Positions 1-9,614 are shown, counted from the first letter of the stretch. The stretch is DNA of 52,569 bases from Planctomycetota bacterium (GCA_002705055.1 PAHY01000020.1:1-52569), one strand, 5' to 3'. Notes: generated by a model not told the origin, from the letters alone. Numbers and translations are program-made.

Positions 1-63
1 CAGCGGTGGCAGCTGAAGGAGGTCCTGAGATGGCGCTGGCCGCTGCGGATGGCGCAGCAATGA
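1..63 (+). CDS. 3' end of an upstream gene (partial, tentative)
   Basis: The first 63 bases read as 20 open codons followed by TGA, rich in Trp, Arg and Leu. The stop lies 21 bases before the stop codon of the M61 peptidase gene on the other strand, so this could be the tail of a convergent gene. Only the tail is visible, so no function can be proposed. A chance open frame in GC-rich DNA is a real alternative. Confidence 0.3.
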   Translation, partial: QRWQLKEVLRWRWPLRMAQQ

Positions 64-84
64 GCCCACTCAAGGGGGTCAGAC

Positions 85-1881
85 TCAGATCGATTCAGGA
101 GTACCGGTCAACAGGCCTTCGCGGATCGCGATCTGCGAAGGGCTCGCATCGGGATTCTCACTAATCCGGAAGGTCAGCCGGCCGCGCTCAGCGACGGTGA
201 TCGTCACATCCTTGGTGCTACCGCCGCGGCGCACCCTTACTTCGATCTCGTCGCCTGCCTGGGCGCTGTCCAAGGCGGCGCGGACCTCGTCCAGGTCGCG
301 CACCCGCTCGCCGCCGATCTGCAGCAGGCGGTCTCCGGACTGCAGGCCAGCCTCGCCGGCCGGCGTGCCTTCGCGGATGGCGAGTTCGAGCTCATCTTCG
401 TCGGCGAAGCCGATCCCCACGTAAGGATCATCCGCCTCGATCCAGACCACGTCGAGCCCGGCCAGCGGCAGGATCTCCGCGAAGGGCGGGTCGATCAGTC
501 CTTCGATGTGACGGTCGAAGAACTGCTCGCAGTCCCAACCGGTAACGGCATAGATCGCGCGCTGCAGCTCGTCCTGGCTGTAACCGGGGCCCGGGTAGTC
601 GATCCAGCGAGCCAGGAAGGCCAGCACGTCATCGAGGCTGCGACGATTCTCGGTGTGGGCGCGAATCTTGATGTCGAGCAGCAGACCGAGCATCTGGCCC
701 TGGTCGTAGTAGCTGATGCTCTTGGAGGGGTCCGGATCCCAGACGGTCCACGAGGAACGCTCCGGGGAGTTCGTGCCGAACCCCGGGGAGCGCCGCACGC
801 TGAGGAAGTTGCGCGACTGCGAAGCCCAGAACCATCCATCCTCGCGCAGGCCCGCGCGCTGCAGCATGACGTCGTTGTAGTAGGAGGTGATGCCTTCCAT
901 CCACCACAGATCCGTCGAGCGCACGTCTTGGGTGTAGTCAAACGGGCCCAGCTGCTCCGGGCGGATGCGCTTGACGTTCCAGAGGTGGAAGAACTCGTGC
1001 GCCGTGACCGACTCGAGCGGGTCGATGTAGCTGCCGTTCTTGACCCCGCGGTGATTCACCAGAATCGAGGTCGAGTTGAGATGCTCGAGGCCCGAGACGC
1101 CACCGATACCATTCAGCAGGAAGAGGTAGGTGTACTTCTCAAAGGGATAGCTGCCAAAGATGTCGTAGCCGACTTCGGAGATCGCCTTGAGCTTGCGCGT
1201 CCATTCCTCGCGCGAGAACTCGGCCTCGCTGGGCAGGCGGCCAAACAGGACCCATTCGATCTCGGTGCCGTGGCTCATGAAGCTGTGGCGCTCGAGGCCG
1301 CCCAGAGCGATCGGGCAATCGACGAAGACGTCGTAATCCGGCGAGCGGAACAGACCCTTCTCATGCGCGTCCGGGCGATGGCCCGAGGCGAAGTCCCAGC
1401 CGGACGGCAGCTCGACGCGCAGGGTGTGTGACAGCAGCTTGGTGTCCTCGGTGTAGAGGAAGGTCATCGGGCTGCGCAGGTGGATGGCCGGGGTCTCACC
1501 CTCATCGGCCTCGTTGGTGACCGGCAGGGTGTAGCGGATCTGCAGGCTGGTCGCGCCCTGGGCATCGACCTCCCAGGTGCGTGGATCCAGCTCGAGGATT
1601 TCGCGGCGCTCGCCGTCCTGATCGACCGCGTGCAGGTCCTTGATCCGGTCCTGGTAGTTGGCGTAGCGGTACGAGCCCGGGCGCCACAGGGGAATCCGCA
1701 CCACGACGCGATCCCGGTCGAGCAGCGGATTCAGAGTCATCTCCATGTCGATGGTCTCGCCATCGGCGGCCGGGCGCATGACCCAGGCGACTTCATGGAG
1801 GTCCCAGTTGAGGTGCTGGGCGGGGACGCGGGGCGCGAGCAGCGCGGCCAGCAGGGCGAGGAGGGGGAAGATCCGACGCAT
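85..1881 (-). CDS. M61-family metallopeptidase with C-terminal PDZ domain
   Basis: Exported zinc peptidase of the M61 (glycyl aminopeptidase) family, 598 residues. A hydrophobic signal peptide covers about residues 1-21 (cleavage near VPA-Q). An N-terminal beta-rich M61 domain follows. The zinc site HEFFH is at 295-299, with the family-typical WNVKRIRP right after it and WWMEGITSYY at 326-335, which supplies the third zinc ligand Glu. A PDZ domain spans about 485-565 (GxxAGEAGLQSGDRLLQIGG). Length and domain order match full-length family members. It probably acts in the periplasm on peptides or protein termini. A TAGGCT hexamer lies 21 bases before the start, overlapping the divergent region shared with pyrC. 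Confidence 0.93.
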   Translation of the reverse strand: MRRIFPLLALLAALLAPRVPAQHLNWDLHEVAWVMRPAADGETIDMEMTLNPLLDRDRVVVRIPLWRPGSYRYANYQDRIKDLHAVDQDGERREILELDPRTWEVDAQGATSLQIRYTLPVTNEADEGETPAIHLRSPMTFLYTEDTKLLSHTLRVELPSGWDFASGHRPDAHEKGLFRSPDYDVFVDCPIALGGLERHSFMSHGTEIEWVLFGRLPSEAEFSREEWTRKLKAISEVGYDIFGSYPFEKYTYLFLLNGIGGVSGLEHLNSTSILVNHRGVKNGSYIDPLESVTAHEFFHLWNVKRIRPEQLGPFDYTQDVRSTDLWWMEGITSYYNDVMLQRAGLREDGWFWASQSRNFLSVRRSPGFGTNSPERSSWTVWDPDPSKSISYYDQGQMLGLLLDIKIRAHTENRRSLDDVLAFLARWIDYPGPGYSQDELQRAIYAVTGWDCEQFFDRHIEGLIDPPFAEILPLAGLDVVWIEADDPYVGIGFADEDELELAIREGTPAGEAGLQSGDRLLQIGGERVRDLDEVRAALDSAQAGDEIEVRVRRGGSTKDVTITVAERGRLTFRISENPDASPSQIAIREGLLTGTPESI

Positions 1882-1902
1882 GATTCGTGACTACGGCGGT
1901 GC

Positions 1903-1912
1903 AGCCTATCAT
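1903..1912. promoter_or_regulatory. overlapping divergent -10-like hexamers (M61 peptidase / pyrC)
   Basis: TAGGCT reads on the minus strand (1903-1908) toward the M61 gene, and TATCAT reads on the plus strand (1907-1912) toward pyrC. The two hexamers share two bases. No convincing -35 element is seen for either. Tentative. Confidence 0.3.
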
Positions 1913-1952
1913 GTTGCTCTTCTTGGCCGCGCCCGCTGCGGCCCCTCGACGC

Positions 1953-3314
1953 ATGGAAGCTCAACCCACTCTGTTCCGCGGCGGCCGGCTCTTCGACGGT
2001 CGGCAGTTCCTCGACGCCACCGACCTGCGCATCGGCCTCGCCGGGACGATCACCCAGATCGGTTCCGGCCTCGAGGCCGAGACGGGCGAGGCCGTGGTCG
2101 AGATGGAGGGGCGCTGGCTGCTGCCGGGCCTGGTCGACTGCCACGTCCACTTCCGCGAGCCGGGGCTGGTGCGCAAGGAGGGCTATCTGACGGGCTCAGC
2201 CGGCGCGCTGCACGGCGGCGTCACCACCGTCTGCGAGATCCAGAACAACCCGCCGCTGATGGAGACGGGCGCGCTGCTGCGTCAGAAGATCGCCGATCTG
2301 CGTGGCATCTCCCGGGTCGACTACGCGCCCTACGGCAGCCTCACCGAGGCCGCTCTGCCGACGCTGCACGAGCTGAAGGGCCTGTGCCCGGCGGTGAAGT
2401 GCTTCCTCGGCTGCTCGACCGGCGCCGGCGGGGTCAAGGACGAGGCCACGATGCGCGCGCTCTTCCAGCGCGCCGCCGAAGTCGGCATCAAGATCGTCGC
2501 CCACTGCGAGGACAACCAGATCATGGACGCGGCCGCCGCCGCCGCGCAGGGCGAACAGGCGAGCCGTCACGACTTCCTGCGCCCGGTCGAGGCCGAGGTG
2601 CAGTCGATCCGCGACGCGATCCGGGTCGCCGGCGAGGTGGGGGCCGTGCTCCACGTCTTCCACATCTCCACCGCGGAAGGCGGCCGCCTAGTCGCCGAGG
2701 CGCGCGCCGCGGGTCAGCCGGTCACCGGCACGACGGCGCCGCACTATCTGATCGCCGACGCCGAGGAAGCCGCGGCGATGCACGAAAACCGCTTCAAGGT
2801 CAATCCGTCCATCAAGTCCGCGGACAACCGCGAGGGCCTGCGTCAGCTGGTCGCGCAGGGCCTGCTCGAAGGCGTGGGCACCGATCACGCGCCGCATCCG
2901 CTCGAGGAGAAAGCCCGGCCCTACGCCAAGGCGCCCAGCGGCTTCCCTTCCATCGATCTCCTCCTGCCGCTGATGGTGGCCGTCGCCGACGACTGCGATG
3001 CCATGAGCATCGAAGCCGCGGTGGCCTCGGTCACGCAGCTGCCGGCGGATGAGTTCGGCCTCACGCAGAAGGGGCGCCTCGCGATCGGCGCCGACGCCGA
3101 CCTGGTCCTGGCTGATCCGGAAGCCCGCTTTGTCGTCGACGAGTCCACGCTTCCTTCGAAGTCGAAGTGGTCGCCGTACCACGGCCGCGAGCTGCGCGCC
3201 CGTCCCGAACGCGTCTGGCTCCGCGGCCGGATGGTTCACGAGCACGGCAAAGAGCCCGCCGCCCCGCAGGGTCAGCCGGTGGGCCCGGCCGCCAGTGTGT
3301 TGGCCGAAGTCTGA
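1953..3314 (+). CDS. pyrC: dihydroorotase (class I)
   Basis: Cyclises N-carbamoyl-L-aspartate to dihydroorotate in de novo pyrimidine synthesis; cytosolic amidohydrolase of 453 residues. Visible motifs are LPGLVDCHVHFREPG with metal ligands H64 and H66, AVKCFLGCSTG with the likely carbamylated lysine, VAHCED, VFHIST and GTDHAPHPLEEK. These are the class I (longer) dihydroorotase set. ATG 1953 is preferred because the family begins near residue 1 of MEAQPTLFRGGRLFDG; an upstream in-frame ATG at 1887 adds an unrelated hydrophobic stretch. The 3' end overlaps the convergent antiporter gene by 43 bases. A dihydropyrimidinase-like role is less likely given the FREPG and GTDHAPH signature. Confidence 0.9.
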   Translation: MEAQPTLFRGGRLFDGRQFLDATDLRIGLAGTITQIGSGLEAETGEAVVEMEGRWLLPGLVDCHVHFREPGLVRKEGYLTGSAGALHGGVTTVCEIQNNPPLMETGALLRQKIADLRGISRVDYAPYGSLTEAALPTLHELKGLCPAVKCFLGCSTGAGGVKDEATMRALFQRAAEVGIKIVAHCEDNQIMDAAAAAAQGEQASRHDFLRPVEAEVQSIRDAIRVAGEVGAVLHVFHISTAEGGRLVAEARAAGQPVTGTTAPHYLIADAEEAAAMHENRFKVNPSIKSADNREGLRQLVAQGLLEGVGTDHAPHPLEEKARPYAKAPSGFPSIDLLLPLMVAVADDCDAMSIEAAVASVTQLPADEFGLTQKGRLAIGADADLVLADPEARFVVDESTLPSKSKWSPYHGRELRARPERVWLRGRMVHEHGKEPAAPQGQPVGPAASVLAEV

Positions 3315-5353
3315 ACCGGCTTCGCGACCACACGCAGGAAGGCGAAGATCGCCACCGTGCCGAGCAGCAGCGACACCCACCAGGGCGTGCCGAGCAGCGC
3401 GACCGGCAGGTAGCCGAGGGTGATAGCGATGAAGGCCGTCACCAGCGCGTAGGGCGCCTGGGTACGGACGTGCTCGATGTGGTTGCACTTCGAGGCGGCC
3501 GAGCTGAGGATCGTCGTGTCGCTGATCGGCGAACAGTGATCGCCGAAGATCGCGCCTTCCAGCACCGCGCCGATCGACAGAATGAGCAGGCCGTGCGAAC
3601 CGTACGGCGTGCCTTCGCCCAGCTGATAGGCGAGCAGCACGACGTTGGGCTGCATGATCGCCATCGTCGTCCAGCTCGAGCCGGTCGCGAAGGCCACGAA
3701 GCAGCTAGTGAGGAACAGAATCACCGGCAGCCAAGTCCCGCTGATCAGGCCTTCAAAGGCTGCGACCAGGTAGGTCGCCGTGCCCAACTCGGTGCAGACC
3801 GAACCGATGCTCCAGGCCAGCAGCAGAATCAGCACCGCGTCTTTCATCAGCGGGCCCAGGCCGCGCGTGGCCGTGATCGAGGCCTCGCGCGGGGTGAGCA
3901 GCCGCTGGCCCACGGCCATCAGCATGGCGAGCCCGAAGGCGGCCAGCGAGCCGTAGAAGATCGCCGCGGTCGAATCGGAGGAGCCGAGCACCGAGCGCAG
4001 CCACTCAAAGCCGCCGGCATCGACCGCCGCTTGGGCGCTCGCGTCGCCAGCCGCGGCGTCGGCCCGGACCACCGCCGCGCCGAAGGAGTAGATCAGCCCG
4101 GCGGTGCCGAGAATCATCAGCGCCAGCGGCAGCACTCCATTCCACCAGTGCGCCGGCACCCCCGGCTTGGCGACCGTCATGGCCTCGGGGCCGTCGTCGC
4201 GCAGAACCGAGCTGGGGTCCTCGCCGTCGCGCGCCGCCTGCTCGACGGCTTTCATCGGCCCGAAGTCGCGCTGCAGCAGGACCACCAGGCCGACCATCAC
4301 GATCGCCAGCATGCAGTAGAAGCGGTAGGGGATCGTCTCGAGGAACAGTGCGTAGCCCTGACTGGCCTCAATCCCAACCGTGGGCAGCTGCGGGGCGTAG
4401 GTCGAGATCTGATAAGCCACCCAGGTGGACAGAATCGCAATGCCGGCAATCGGCGCCGCCGTACTGTCGACGATGTAGGCCAGCTTGGCGCGCGAGACCC
4501 GCTTGCGATCAAACAGCGGCCCGCACGAGTTGCCGACGATGATCGTGTTGGCGTAGTCGTCAAAGAAGATGCCCAGGCCCAGGGCGTAGGCGATCGCCTG
4601 CACGCTGCGCGAGGACTTCGCAAAGCGCAGCAGCGCCTGCACCATCCCGTCGATGCCGCCCATCCGCGTGACGACCGCCACGGTCGAAGACAGGAGCAGC
4701 ACGAAGCCGAGGATGTAGAGGTGGAAGGAGCTGGTGAGGATCTCGCCGAACAGAATGTCGCCGATCGCGACCTCGAACAGTCCCAGGACCTGCCCTTCGC
4801 CGGCCGCGATCATGCCCGCGCCCAGCAGCACCCCGGCGCTGAGCGCGATCAGGGTGCCGCGCAGCAGGAAGGCGAGCAGGATCGCGAGCAGCGGCGGGAG
4901 CAGCGCCCAGCGCGAGCCCAGCGGCGCGACCGGGCGATCCGCCGGGGCGAGCTGCTCGGCGACGTCGACCAGCTGTAGCCGGCCCAGGGCCTCGTCGATC
5001 TCGGTGCGCAGCAGCAGGGTGCGCGTTGCGCCGGCACGCTCGGGGATGCGGGCCAGGAAGAGCTCGTTCTCCAGATCGACGCTCAAATACGGGTCGGCCT
5101 CGCCATCCTCGGGGCGGGGCAGCCGCAGGCCCGCGCGGATGGCATCGGCGCGGGCGTGGCCGTCGACGTCGCCTTCGAGGGTCCAGGCGAACTCGACCTG
5201 CGCGATCGGGCCGCGCTCGGCGTCGTCGAGTGGAATGTCCTGCAGCAGGCGTTGCACCGTGAGCGACTGCAGCAGCACCGGATCCGCGCTGGTGAACAGC
5301 AGCGGCAGGGCCAGGACGGCGAAGAGGGCGGCGGAGAGCAGACGCGCTCGCAT
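3272..5353 (-). CDS. NhaC-family Na+/H+ antiporter
   Basis: Polytopic inner-membrane transporter of 693 residues. The NhaC-family blocks FFDDYANTIIVGN and GDHCSPISDTTILSS are both clear, and about a dozen hydrophobic segments follow residue 155. The protein starts with a signal-like segment (1-22) and then roughly 130 hydrophilic residues before the first core helix. That is an unusual extracytoplasmic extension, since NhaC proteins usually start directly with membrane helices. The ion is inferred from family; other substrates (for example malate/lactate antiport) occur in NhaC relatives. ATG 5353 has a TAGGAT hexamer 11 bases upstream. Confidence 0.88.
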   Translation of the reverse strand: MRARLLSAALFAVLALPLLFTSADPVLLQSLTVQRLLQDIPLDDAERGPIAQVEFAWTLEGDVDGHARADAIRAGLRLPRPEDGEADPYLSVDLENELFLARIPERAGATRTLLLRTEIDEALGRLQLVDVAEQLAPADRPVAPLGSRWALLPPLLAILLAFLLRGTLIALSAGVLLGAGMIAAGEGQVLGLFEVAIGDILFGEILTSSFHLYILGFVLLLSSTVAVVTRMGGIDGMVQALLRFAKSSRSVQAIAYALGLGIFFDDYANTIIVGNSCGPLFDRKRVSRAKLAYIVDSTAAPIAGIAILSTWVAYQISTYAPQLPTVGIEASQGYALFLETIPYRFYCMLAIVMVGLVVLLQRDFGPMKAVEQAARDGEDPSSVLRDDGPEAMTVAKPGVPAHWWNGVLPLALMILGTAGLIYSFGAAVVRADAAAGDASAQAAVDAGGFEWLRSVLGSSDSTAAIFYGSLAAFGLAMLMAVGQRLLTPREASITATRGLGPLMKDAVLILLLAWSIGSVCTELGTATYLVAAFEGLISGTWLPVILFLTSCFVAFATGSSWTTMAIMQPNVVLLAYQLGEGTPYGSHGLLILSIGAVLEGAIFGDHCSPISDTTILSSAASKCNHIEHVRTQAPYALVTAFIAITLGYLPVALLGTPWWVSLLLGTVAIFAFLRVVAKPVQTSANTLAAGPTG

Positions 5354-5441
5354 GACGTGCCCTCATCCTAGGCGCGCGCACCCGCTCGACGGTATTCTGC
5401 CGGGCTGTCAGGCGCCGCCCTGCCGTGCGCCGGCTTTCGCC

Positions 5442-5942
5442 ATGGAATACGTCCTGCTCGCTCTGTCGCTCGCCGTCGCCGTGCTGGTGGTCTGGAACCG
5501 CCGGCAGGTCGAGGAGCGGGTGCAGAAGGTGGTCAAGGAGGTCAAGAAGCTCAGCGCGGGGCTGCCCGAGCTGGGCGAACAGATCGAACAGCTGGACCAG
5601 CGCCTGGCCGGCATGGATCTGGAGTCGATCCGCCATGAAGTGGCCAAGCTCCGGGTCGCGATCGAGGCCATGCAGGAGCCGGCGCCCACCCCAGAGCCCG
5701 TGGCCAGCGAAGCCGAGCTCAGCCGCGAGCAGGAGCTGCGCAGCCTGGTCGAACGCGCGCTCGCCGTGCGCGGGCTGGGCGAGATCAAGCTGCTCGACGA
5801 GGATCTCGATCTGCAGGCCGACGAACTGGTCATCCGCGTCGAAGGCGCCCGCGATGGCCTGATCGTCAAAGGGCGGGTGCAGATCGCCGGTTCAATCGTG
5901 CGCGCGGTGCACCTCGACGATTCCCTCCGCCAGTTCCCTTAG
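5442..5942 (+). CDS. small single-pass membrane protein with coiled coil
   Basis: A 166-residue protein I do not recognise. Residues 1-17 form one membrane segment ([18 protein letters not shown]), followed by a charged heptad-like coiled coil (about 20-80), a Pro/Ala linker and a soluble C-terminal region (about 95-166) with alternating charged and hydrophobic residues. ATG 5442 is chosen because it starts at the membrane segment; in-frame codons upstream run antisense through the antiporter gene. It precedes asnS by 10 bases, so the two may be co-transcribed. N-terminally anchored, with the bulk probably cytoplasmic. Confidence 0.7.
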   Translation: MEYVLLALSLAVAVLVVWNRRQVEERVQKVVKEVKKLSAGLPELGEQIEQLDQRLAGMDLESIRHEVAKLRVAIEAMQEPAPTPEPVASEAELSREQELRSLVERALAVRGLGEIKLLDEDLDLQADELVIRVEGARDGLIVKGRVQIAGSIVRAVHLDDSLRQFP

Positions 5943-5952
5943 ACATTCTCCC

Positions 5953-7260
5953 GTGCTCGACGTCCGCATCTCGGATCTGACCCAACACGACGGCGCCGAA
6001 GTCCGCCTGCGCGGCTGGCTCTACAACAGCCGTGGCAAGGGCAAGCTGCTGTTCCTGCTGCTGCGCGATGGCAGCGGCATCTGCCAGTGCGTGGTGCTCA
6101 AGAATGAAGTCGGCGAGGAGGTCTTCGAACAGGCCAAAGCGCTGACTCAAGAGTCCTCGCTTGAGGTGGTCGGCACGGTGAAGCTCGACGAGCGCGCGCC
6201 GGGCGGCGCCGAGCTGAAGGTGCAGTCGCTGCACATCCATCAGGTCGCGGAGCCCTATCCGATCACCAAGAAGGAGCACGGTCCGGGTTTCCTGATGGAT
6301 CATCGCCACCTCTGGCTGCGCTCCAAGCGCCAGATGGCGATCCTGCGGGTGCGGCACCGGGTCATTCAGTCCTTCCGCAACTACCTCGACCAGCAGGGTT
6401 TCTTCTGCGTCGATTCGCCGGTCTTCACGCCGAACGCCTGCGAAGGCACCTCGACGCTGTTCGAGACCGAGTACTTCGATACGACGGCCTACCTGACCCA
6501 GTCCGGCCAGCTCTACGCCGAGGCCTCTGCGATGGCGCTGGGCAAGGTCTACTGCTTCGGGCCGACCTTCCGGGCCGAGAAGTCGAAGACCCGCCGCCAC
6601 CTCACCGAGTTCTGGATGCTCGAGCCGGAGTTCGTCTACGCCGGCCTCACCGAGGTCTGCGATCTGGCCGAGGGCATGATCCGTTACACCCTCGAGCAGG
6701 TACTCGAGCACAACCAGCAGGATCTCGCCGATCTCGAGCGCGACCCGGCGGTCCTCCAGGCCTGGAACACCGAGTTTCCGCGCCTGCGCTATGACGAGGC
6801 GGCCAAGATGCTGATGGAGTGGAAGGCCGAGGGCAAGTACGAGTCCGAGTTCCAGCCGGGCGACGACCTGGGGGCCCCGGACGAGACCATGCTGGGCGAG
6901 CACTATGGCTGCCCGGTCATGGTCACGCACTGGCCGGCCGAGGTGAAGGCCTTCTACATGAAGCGCGCCGAAGATGATCCTTCCAAGGTGCTGGGCGTCG
7001 ACATCATCGCGCCGACGGCCGGCGAGATCGTCGGGGGCGCGGTGCGCGAAGATGATCACGACGTGCTGAAGCAGCGCGTCATCGATCACGAGCTGCCGCT
7101 CGAGGCCTTCCAGTGGTACCTCGACCTGCGCAAGTTCGGCTCGGTGCCGCACGGCGGCTTCGGCATCGGTCTCGAACGCACGGTGTCGTGGATCACCGGC
7201 GTCGAGCACGTGCGCGAGTGCATCCCGTTCCCGCGCACCTTGCAGCGGATCTATCCGTAG
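5953..7260 (+). CDS. asnS: asparaginyl-tRNA synthetase
   Basis: Class IIb aminoacyl-tRNA synthetase charging tRNA-Asn, 435 residues. An N-terminal OB-fold anticodon-binding domain (about 1-105, [19 protein letters not shown]) is followed by the catalytic core. Motif 2 reads [21 protein letters not shown], and motif 3 near the C-terminus contains [15 protein letters not shown] and ends [10 protein letters not shown]. The Asn-type motifs and lack of an inserted GAD domain distinguish it from aspartyl-tRNA synthetase. The start is GTG at 5953 with no clear ribosome binding site. Confidence 0.95.
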   Translation: MLDVRISDLTQHDGAEVRLRGWLYNSRGKGKLLFLLLRDGSGICQCVVLKNEVGEEVFEQAKALTQESSLEVVGTVKLDERAPGGAELKVQSLHIHQVAEPYPITKKEHGPGFLMDHRHLWLRSKRQMAILRVRHRVIQSFRNYLDQQGFFCVDSPVFTPNACEGTSTLFETEYFDTTAYLTQSGQLYAEASAMALGKVYCFGPTFRAEKSKTRRHLTEFWMLEPEFVYAGLTEVCDLAEGMIRYTLEQVLEHNQQDLADLERDPAVLQAWNTEFPRLRYDEAAKMLMEWKAEGKYESEFQPGDDLGAPDETMLGEHYGCPVMVTHWPAEVKAFYMKRAEDDPSKVLGVDIIAPTAGEIVGGAVREDDHDVLKQRVIDHELPLEAFQWYLDLRKFGSVPHGGFGIGLERTVSWITGVEHVRECIPFPRTLQRIYP

Positions 7261-7263
7261 CGA

Positions 7264-8169
7264 CTAGCGCGGCGCAGCGGCCAGCACGTGCGCGGCCACG
7301 GTGGCGCGTTCGGGGTCGCTGCCGTCGGCGGCTTCGCGCAGGGTGAGTTCGGCCTGCGGCAGCAGCCAGGGCAGGGCGCGTGCGGCCACGCCGTCGCCCG
7401 CGACGGCGGCGTCGAGCAGCGCCAGGGTCTGGGCGCGCTCGAGGCGGCGGGCCCCATAGCGAGGATCGACCGCAACCGGGCCGGCCGCAGCGGCCTGGAC
7501 CAGCTGCTCGGTGGCCTCCAACTGACGCAGTTGATCCTCCCAGGCAGCGTTCGGCTCGATCGTGGAGGGCGGGCAGCCCTGCGCGCGGAGCCAGCGATTC
7601 AGGCAGATCAGAACGGTGCGCTTGGCCAGTTCCCAGCGCGGGCCCTGCGGCCAGTCCGCGTAGGCGGGTGGGTCCAGGCCGAGTCGGGTGCCGCCCTGAA
7701 AGAGCGCCCGCGCCAGGGGCCAGACCCCGCTGCGGCCGTGCTCGAGCAGGCGACCGAGGGCGGCCGCGCGCACGGCCAGCGCCCGCGAGGGATCCTGGGC
7801 CAGGTAGGCCAGCGCCGGCGCCACACCTGGCGGCAGCACCTCCGGCGCGAGCAGACAGGCGATGGCCGTGTTGTTCGCCGAGGCCTGACAGGCGGCTCGA
7901 TAGAGGGCGCGGGCCGCGCCGTCGTCGCGGGTTCCGGCCAGCAGCAGCGCGGCCAGCCGAGCCTGTTCCTCGGTGCCCAGCGCGAGCGCGGTCGCCGCGG
8001 CGATCTTGGCGCGGGAATCCGGCGCCAGCGCATCCAGTTGCGCTGCTTCCACGCTCGCCTCCTGGCTGAGGACGAGCAGCTGACGCTGATAGTCCTGATC
8101 CGGAACGCCATGGACCGGGGCCGGGGCTGGCAGAAACTGCGCAGCCTGCAGCAGCAGGGCAACAAGCAT
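7264..8169 (-). CDS. exported Ala/Leu-rich helical-repeat protein, unknown
   Basis: 301 residues with a short hydrophobic N-terminus (MLVALLLQAAQFLPAPAP) resembling a signal peptide. The rest is Ala/Leu/Arg-rich helix pairs of about 30-40 residues, suggesting a HEAT- or TPR-like solenoid. No catalytic motif is visible. It lies 8 bases downstream of the sigma-factor gene on the same strand; a TAGACT hexamer overlapping the sigma stop codon ends 5 bases before the ATG. Related in style to the exported repeat proteins at 10808-12229 and 21253-24048, but I see no strong direct similarity. Confidence 0.65.
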   Translation of the reverse strand: MLVALLLQAAQFLPAPAPVHGVPDQDYQRQLLVLSQEASVEAAQLDALAPDSRAKIAAATALALGTEEQARLAALLLAGTRDDGAARALYRAACQASANNTAIACLLAPEVLPPGVAPALAYLAQDPSRALAVRAAALGRLLEHGRSGVWPLARALFQGGTRLGLDPPAYADWPQGPRWELAKRTVLICLNRWLRAQGCPPSTIEPNAAWEDQLRQLEATEQLVQAAAAGPVAVDPRYGARRLERAQTLALLDAAVAGDGVAARALPWLLPQAELTLREAADGSDPERATVAAHVLAAAPR

Positions 8170-8174
8170 GCCCG

Positions 8175-8180
8175 AGTCTA
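8175..8180 (-). promoter_or_regulatory. -10-like TAGACT before the 8169 start
   Basis: TAGACT on the minus strand ends 5 bases before ATG 8169, the spacing expected for a leaderless transcript. Its TAG is also the stop codon of the sigma-factor gene. No -35 is recognised, so it could be incidental. Confidence 0.3.
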
Positions 8181-9386
8181 GCTCGCGACGGCGTCGAGGT
8201 AGCGCGACAAGCGGCGGCGCGGGGTGGGGCGGGTCAGCCGGCCCAGTGACTGGGCCTGGAGCTGACGCACCCGCTCGCGCGAAATGCCGAGGCGCTGACG
8301 CACTTCCTCGAGCGTCCAGACGCGCCCGTCCTCGAGGCCGAAGCGGAGGCGCAGAACGAGCGCTTCGCGCTCGGGCAGGGTCTCGAGCAGCGCGTCCAGT
8401 TCCTGGCGCAGCTCGGCGGGCGATGCGGCATCCGGCTCGGGGGCGCGACGCCCGTCGGCGAGGCGGTCGGCCATCGTGCCGTCCTCTTCATCCGCGCCCA
8501 CTGCCGGGCGCTGCAACGAGACGCAGGTGCGATCCGCACGCAGCGCGCGTTCGACGTGCTCATTCGACAGCGCGGTGCGCTGGGCGAGTTCATCGACGCT
8601 GAGCGGATCCGGGCTGCTCGCCTGCGCATCGCGCACACGGTGCACGGCTTGCGCCAGGTAGACCGGAAGCCGCACGGTGCGGGCCTGGAAGGACAGCGCC
8701 TTCAGGATGCCCTGCTGGATCCACCAGCTCGCGTAGCTTGAGAAGCGCACGCCCTCAGCCGGGTTGAAGCGTTCGACGGCGCGCATCAGCGCCGCGTTGC
8801 CTTCCTGGATGAGGTCCTCCCACGGCACGCCGACGTGGCGGTATTTGCGCGCGGTGGCCGGGACGGCGTGCAGATTGCGCTCAATCAGGACGCTCTGGAT
8901 CGCGGTGAGTTCGCCCAGCCGCTGACGCAGACGCTCCAGCGGCGTTGCGCTCGCGCTGCGGCCGGTCGGCAGCTCTTCCAGCGCCTTGCGCAGGTGTGCA
9001 TAGGGAGAGAGGTGCTCTTCGCAGAGCAGTCGGGCTTCCTGGCTGGGGGCGCTCCCCAGCAGCTCGGCGATGGCCTCGCGGAGCAGCACGATCGCCTGGG
9101 AAAGGACGAACTCCTCCTCGCGCTGGGTGGGGCGCAGGCGGCGCAGGTCGGCCCAGTAGACGCTCAGCGGATCGCCGGCATGGCGCACCCGGGCGGCGCC
9201 GCGTTCGTGGGTCGCGGGGTCGCGCAGATCGGGGGCCAGCCGGAAGTCAGAGGCGACCAGCGCCGCGCGTAGCCGCGGGCCCAGCACGCGGACGCGCAGG
9301 GGGGTCCGGAGCGTGCGGACCAGCTCGCCCCAGAGCAGGGGTGAAGAATCGGGAGGAGTGGAACCGAAGCGGTGGCGACGGGACAT
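8178..9386 (-). CDS. sigma-70 family RNA polymerase sigma factor
   Basis: Directs RNA polymerase to promoters; 402 residues. Region 1.2-like sequence is at about 72-105. Region 2 spans about 167-243 and includes WEDLIQEGNAALMRAVERF and FSSYASWWIQQGI. A region 3 is weaker. Region 4 (about 325-387) contains LPEREALVLRLRFGL and the helix-turn-helix RQRLGISRERVRQLQ. It has primary/group 2-like regions 2 and 4 but lacks the long region 1.1 and acidic insert of a typical housekeeping RpoD, so an alternative (RpoS/RpoH-like) role is likelier. ATG 9386 is chosen; an in-frame ATG at 9404 is possible. The upstream gap carries two near-palindromes. Confidence 0.88.
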   Translation of the reverse strand: MSRRHRFGSTPPDSSPLLWGELVRTLRTPLRVRVLGPRLRAALVASDFRLAPDLRDPATHERGAARVRHAGDPLSVYWADLRRLRPTQREEEFVLSQAIVLLREAIAELLGSAPSQEARLLCEEHLSPYAHLRKALEELPTGRSASATPLERLRQRLGELTAIQSVLIERNLHAVPATARKYRHVGVPWEDLIQEGNAALMRAVERFNPAEGVRFSSYASWWIQQGILKALSFQARTVRLPVYLAQAVHRVRDAQASSPDPLSVDELAQRTALSNEHVERALRADRTCVSLQRPAVGADEEDGTMADRLADGRRAPEPDAASPAELRQELDALLETLPEREALVLRLRFGLEDGRVWTLEEVRQRLGISRERVRQLQAQSLGRLTRPTPRRRLSRYLDAVAS

Positions 9387-9523
9387 GCTGTTCTTTCTAC
9401 ACATCGCGTGCCAGCGCGGCGCTGCGGGCTGGGCAGAGTTGCAGAAAAAGCGAAAAGCGGGCCTGGGGGCATCTTTCGATGGCGTGGAGAGCGTGCCAGG
9501 AAACGCAGGAAGAGCCAGGCATC

Positions 9524-9557
9524 GGGAAATATTCCCCGGAAGGGTGGGAAATATCCC
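9524..9557. promoter_or_regulatory. two near-palindromic boxes in a divergent intergenic region
   Basis: gggaaatattccc (9524-9536) and gggaaatatccc (9546-9557) are two near-palindromes with centres about 21-22 bases apart, two helical turns. They are the AT-richest spots in the 228-base gap between the sigma-factor gene and the divergent exported-protein gene. The layout suits a dimeric regulator. No factor is identified. Confidence 0.4.
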
Positions 9558-9614
9558 GCGGCAGGGGGCGGGGCTGTCACCTTTCGCGGGCGAGTCCGTC
9601 TTCCGAGTAGAACC

